Shown piece after piece: positions 40,021 through 41,524 of a stretch of 41,524 bases of DNA (positions are counted from its first letter, which is position 1; every line of letters begins with the position of its first letter). The translations under genes and the position numbers were made by a program. The notes under the pieces were generated by a model. The model worked only from the letters and a program-made list of their open reading frames with translations, had not been told where the DNA came from and did not search any database. This DNA comes from DASRQK01 sp964436635 (GTDB lineage: Bacteria > Bacteroidota > Bacteroidia > Sphingobacteriales > Sphingobacteriaceae): the NCBI GenBank assembly GCA_964436635.1, contig CAYTDM010000020.1, positions 1-41,524 of the forward strand, read 5' to 3'.

Positions 40021-41524
40021 ATGCAAGGAAAAGGGTTGATTAACTTTTTGGTAGTAATTGTCACCATTGCGTGCCTTTACTCCCTGTCATTTACATTTGT
40101 CACCCGCAAGGTGGAACGTGATGCAGCAGCATACGCTCAGGGAGATATTGCCCTGGAGAAAGCGTATTTAGATTCGATGGCTGGCGAAGTAGTGTATGAT
40201 CTTGGGATCGCAAAATACACTTACAGAGAAGCTAAAGGGTATGAAATTCCTCTAGGATTGGACCTTAAAGGTGGTATTAACGTAACCATGGAAGTTTCAC
40301 TTCAAGAATTGGTACGTAACCTTGCCAACAATCCTCAGGATGAAAACTTCAACAATGCGTTGAAAAATGCAGAGGCACGCACAAAAACCAGCCAAGGTTC
40401 TTATGTAAGCTTATTTGTTGAAGAATTTAAAAAATTAAGTCCAAATGTTCCTCTTGCGACCTTCTTTGCTACAAAAGATAACGCAGGAAACGTTCAACCA
40501 AACAGTTCTGATGCGGATGTTCAAGCATTTTTAGAGCGTGAATCTGTAAATGCTATTGATAACTCTTTCAAAGTGTTGCGTACGCGTATTGATAAGTTCG
40601 GGGTAACTTCTCCAAACATTCAATTGCAACAAGGTACCAACCGCATCATGATCGAGTTACCTGGTGTAACCGATGAGGATCGTGTTCGTAAACTATTACA
40701 AGGTTCTGCAAAATTAGAATTCTGGGAAACCTACGATAATTACGAGGTATACCCATTATTGGAAAATGTGAACCGCACATTAGCTGCAAAATTAAAAGAC
40801 GATGGCAACAGCGCCTCTTCAGCAAACACGAACGCTACTCCTGCTACGCAAGACGAATCTGGCTTATTAGCTAGTTTAGGAGCAAGTGCAGATAGCACTG
40901 CTGTAGATTCTGCAAGCAATCAATTAGCGGGAAGTCAAAATCCTTTGTTTGATGTTTTACAACCAGTAACTGCTGTAAACCAACAAAATCAAGTGGTATT
41001 AGCACCAGGCCCAATGGTCGGTATTGCTAATTTACGTGATACAGCAAAAGTGAATCGTTACTTAAACGATCCATTGATTCAGCAAATCGTTCCTGAAAAC
41101 GTTAAATTAATGTGGGCGGTTAAACCAGACCCTCAATCTCCTGAGTTCTTGACCCTTTATGCGATTAAGCCTGTTGGACAAGATGGAGCTGTGTTGACAG
41201 GAAATGTGGTGACTGACGCGAAAGATGAATTTGACCCTCAAACGAACCGCCCGATGGTGGAAATGTCCATGAATGCAGTGGGCGCGAGAGAATGGAGAAG
41301 AATTACTGCGGCAGCTTCATCAGACCCGAATAACTTAAAAGCTATTGCGATTGTATTGGATGGGGTGGTTTACTCTGCTCCTACTGTACAAGGTGAAATT
41401 CCAAATGGTATTTCATCCATTACAGGTAACTTCACTATTGAAGACACCAAGGACTTAGCGAACGTATTAAAAGCTGGACGTCTACCGACTACTGCGAAAA
41501 TCGTGGAAGAAGCGGTGGTAGGAC
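40021..41524 (+). CDS. secD: Protein translocase subunit SecD (or SecDF fusion), 3' end beyond the window
   Basis: The first 501 codons of a gene that leaves the window without a stop. SecD uses the proton gradient to help pull preproteins out of the SecYEG channel on the periplasmic side. Visible: first transmembrane helix (about 6-24, INFLVVIVTIACLYSLSFTF), the conserved IPLGLDLKGGINVTMEV (about 76-92), then the periplasmic P1 domain with RIDKFGVTSPNIQLQ and RIMIELPGVTDEDRVRKLL. A Ser/Asn/Thr-rich insert (about 265-315) separates the halves, and VALDG-like AIVLDGVVYSAP and ITGNFTIEDTKDLANVLKAGRLP lie at the right edge. Many Bacteroidota encode a SecDF fusion of about 1000 residues; which form this is cannot be decided here. 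Confidence 0.93.
   Translation, partial: MQGKGLINFLVVIVTIACLYSLSFTFVTRKVERDAAAYAQGDIALEKAYLDSMAGEVVYDLGIAKYTYREAKGYEIPLGLDLKGGINVTMEVSLQELVRNLANNPQDENFNNALKNAEARTKTSQGSYVSLFVEEFKKLSPNVPLATFFATKDNAGNVQPNSSDADVQAFLERESVNAIDNSFKVLRTRIDKFGVTSPNIQLQQGTNRIMIELPGVTDEDRVRKLLQGSAKLEFWETYDNYEVYPLLENVNRTLAAKLKDDGNSASSANTNATPATQDESGLLASLGASADSTAVDSASNQLAGSQNPLFDVLQPVTAVNQQNQVVLAPGPMVGIANLRDTAKVNRYLNDPLIQQIVPENVKLMWAVKPDPQSPEFLTLYAIKPVGQDGAVLTGNVVTDAKDEFDPQTNRPMVEMSMNAVGAREWRRITAAASSDPNNLKAIAIVLDGVVYSAPTVQGEIPNGISSITGNFTIEDTKDLANVLKAGRLPTTAKIVEEAVVG

Overview
The window is from a Bacteroidota genome, probably Sphingobacteriia- or Cytophagia-like; I cannot place it further. Evidence: a SusC/SusD pair, two more CarboxypepD-plug TonB receptors, DUF4249 and MG2 proteins typical of the phylum, a Cys-type CcmE, and several promoters of the Bacteroidota form TTG-N(16-23)-TAnnTTTG. 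It is a draft scaffold: exactly 100 Ns split guaB, and the gap is flanked by an identical 55-base sequence, the signature of two assembly-graph contigs overlapping by one k-mer. Removing the Ns and one copy restores a 491-residue GuaB.

Layout. (1) 1-6.2 kb, housekeeping: thioredoxin reductase, a DnaQ-like exonuclease, a 46-residue membrane protein, and SMC. (2) 6.2-13.0 kb, a probable envelope uptake/export locus: a TonB receptor and beta-helix lipoprotein, divergent from an ABC ATPase, an FtsX-type permease with an acidic repeated loop, and a DUF3299-like secreted protein. (3) 13.1-18.1 kb: an LpxR-like outer-membrane protein, divergent from ccmE, ccmF and a DUF2520 protein, with a Fur-family-like dyad between them. 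(4) 18.1-20.0 kb: an NtrC-type regulator and the RNase P RNA, whose promoter is clear. (5) 20.0-27.1 kb, a compact four-gene envelope operon: unknown secreted protein, STN-domain TonB receptor, DUF4249 lipoprotein, and an MG2 protein ending in a TonB-plug-like domain. (6) 27.3-32.0 kb: a SusC/SusD nutrient uptake pair. (7) 32.2-36.9 kb: hbd, then an ECF sigma factor operon (sigma factor, membrane HEAT-like putative anti-sigma, DUF4097, TlpA-like thioredoxin). (8) 37.1-38.2 kb: a DUF1016/YhcG-type PDDEXK nuclease. (9) 38.2-41.5 kb: guaB, divergent from the start of secD or secDF, which runs off the end.

Most notable signals. Leucine codon use switches abruptly inside hbd (CTG-dominated 5' third, TTG/TTA-dominated remainder). 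Together with the repeat-flanked gap, this makes about 32.6-38.3 kb either a recombined or foreign block or a chimeric assembly. The four-gene MG2-plug/DUF4249/STN-receptor operon is the best candidate for an uncharacterised system. Short in-frame tandem repeats have expanded in SMC (twice), the FtsX permease and possibly the DUF2520 protein. No CRISPR array, tRNA, prophage or insertion sequence was recognised. The only stretch over 300 bases without a protein gene (19518-20035) holds rnpB. Bases 1-93 show nothing I can interpret.
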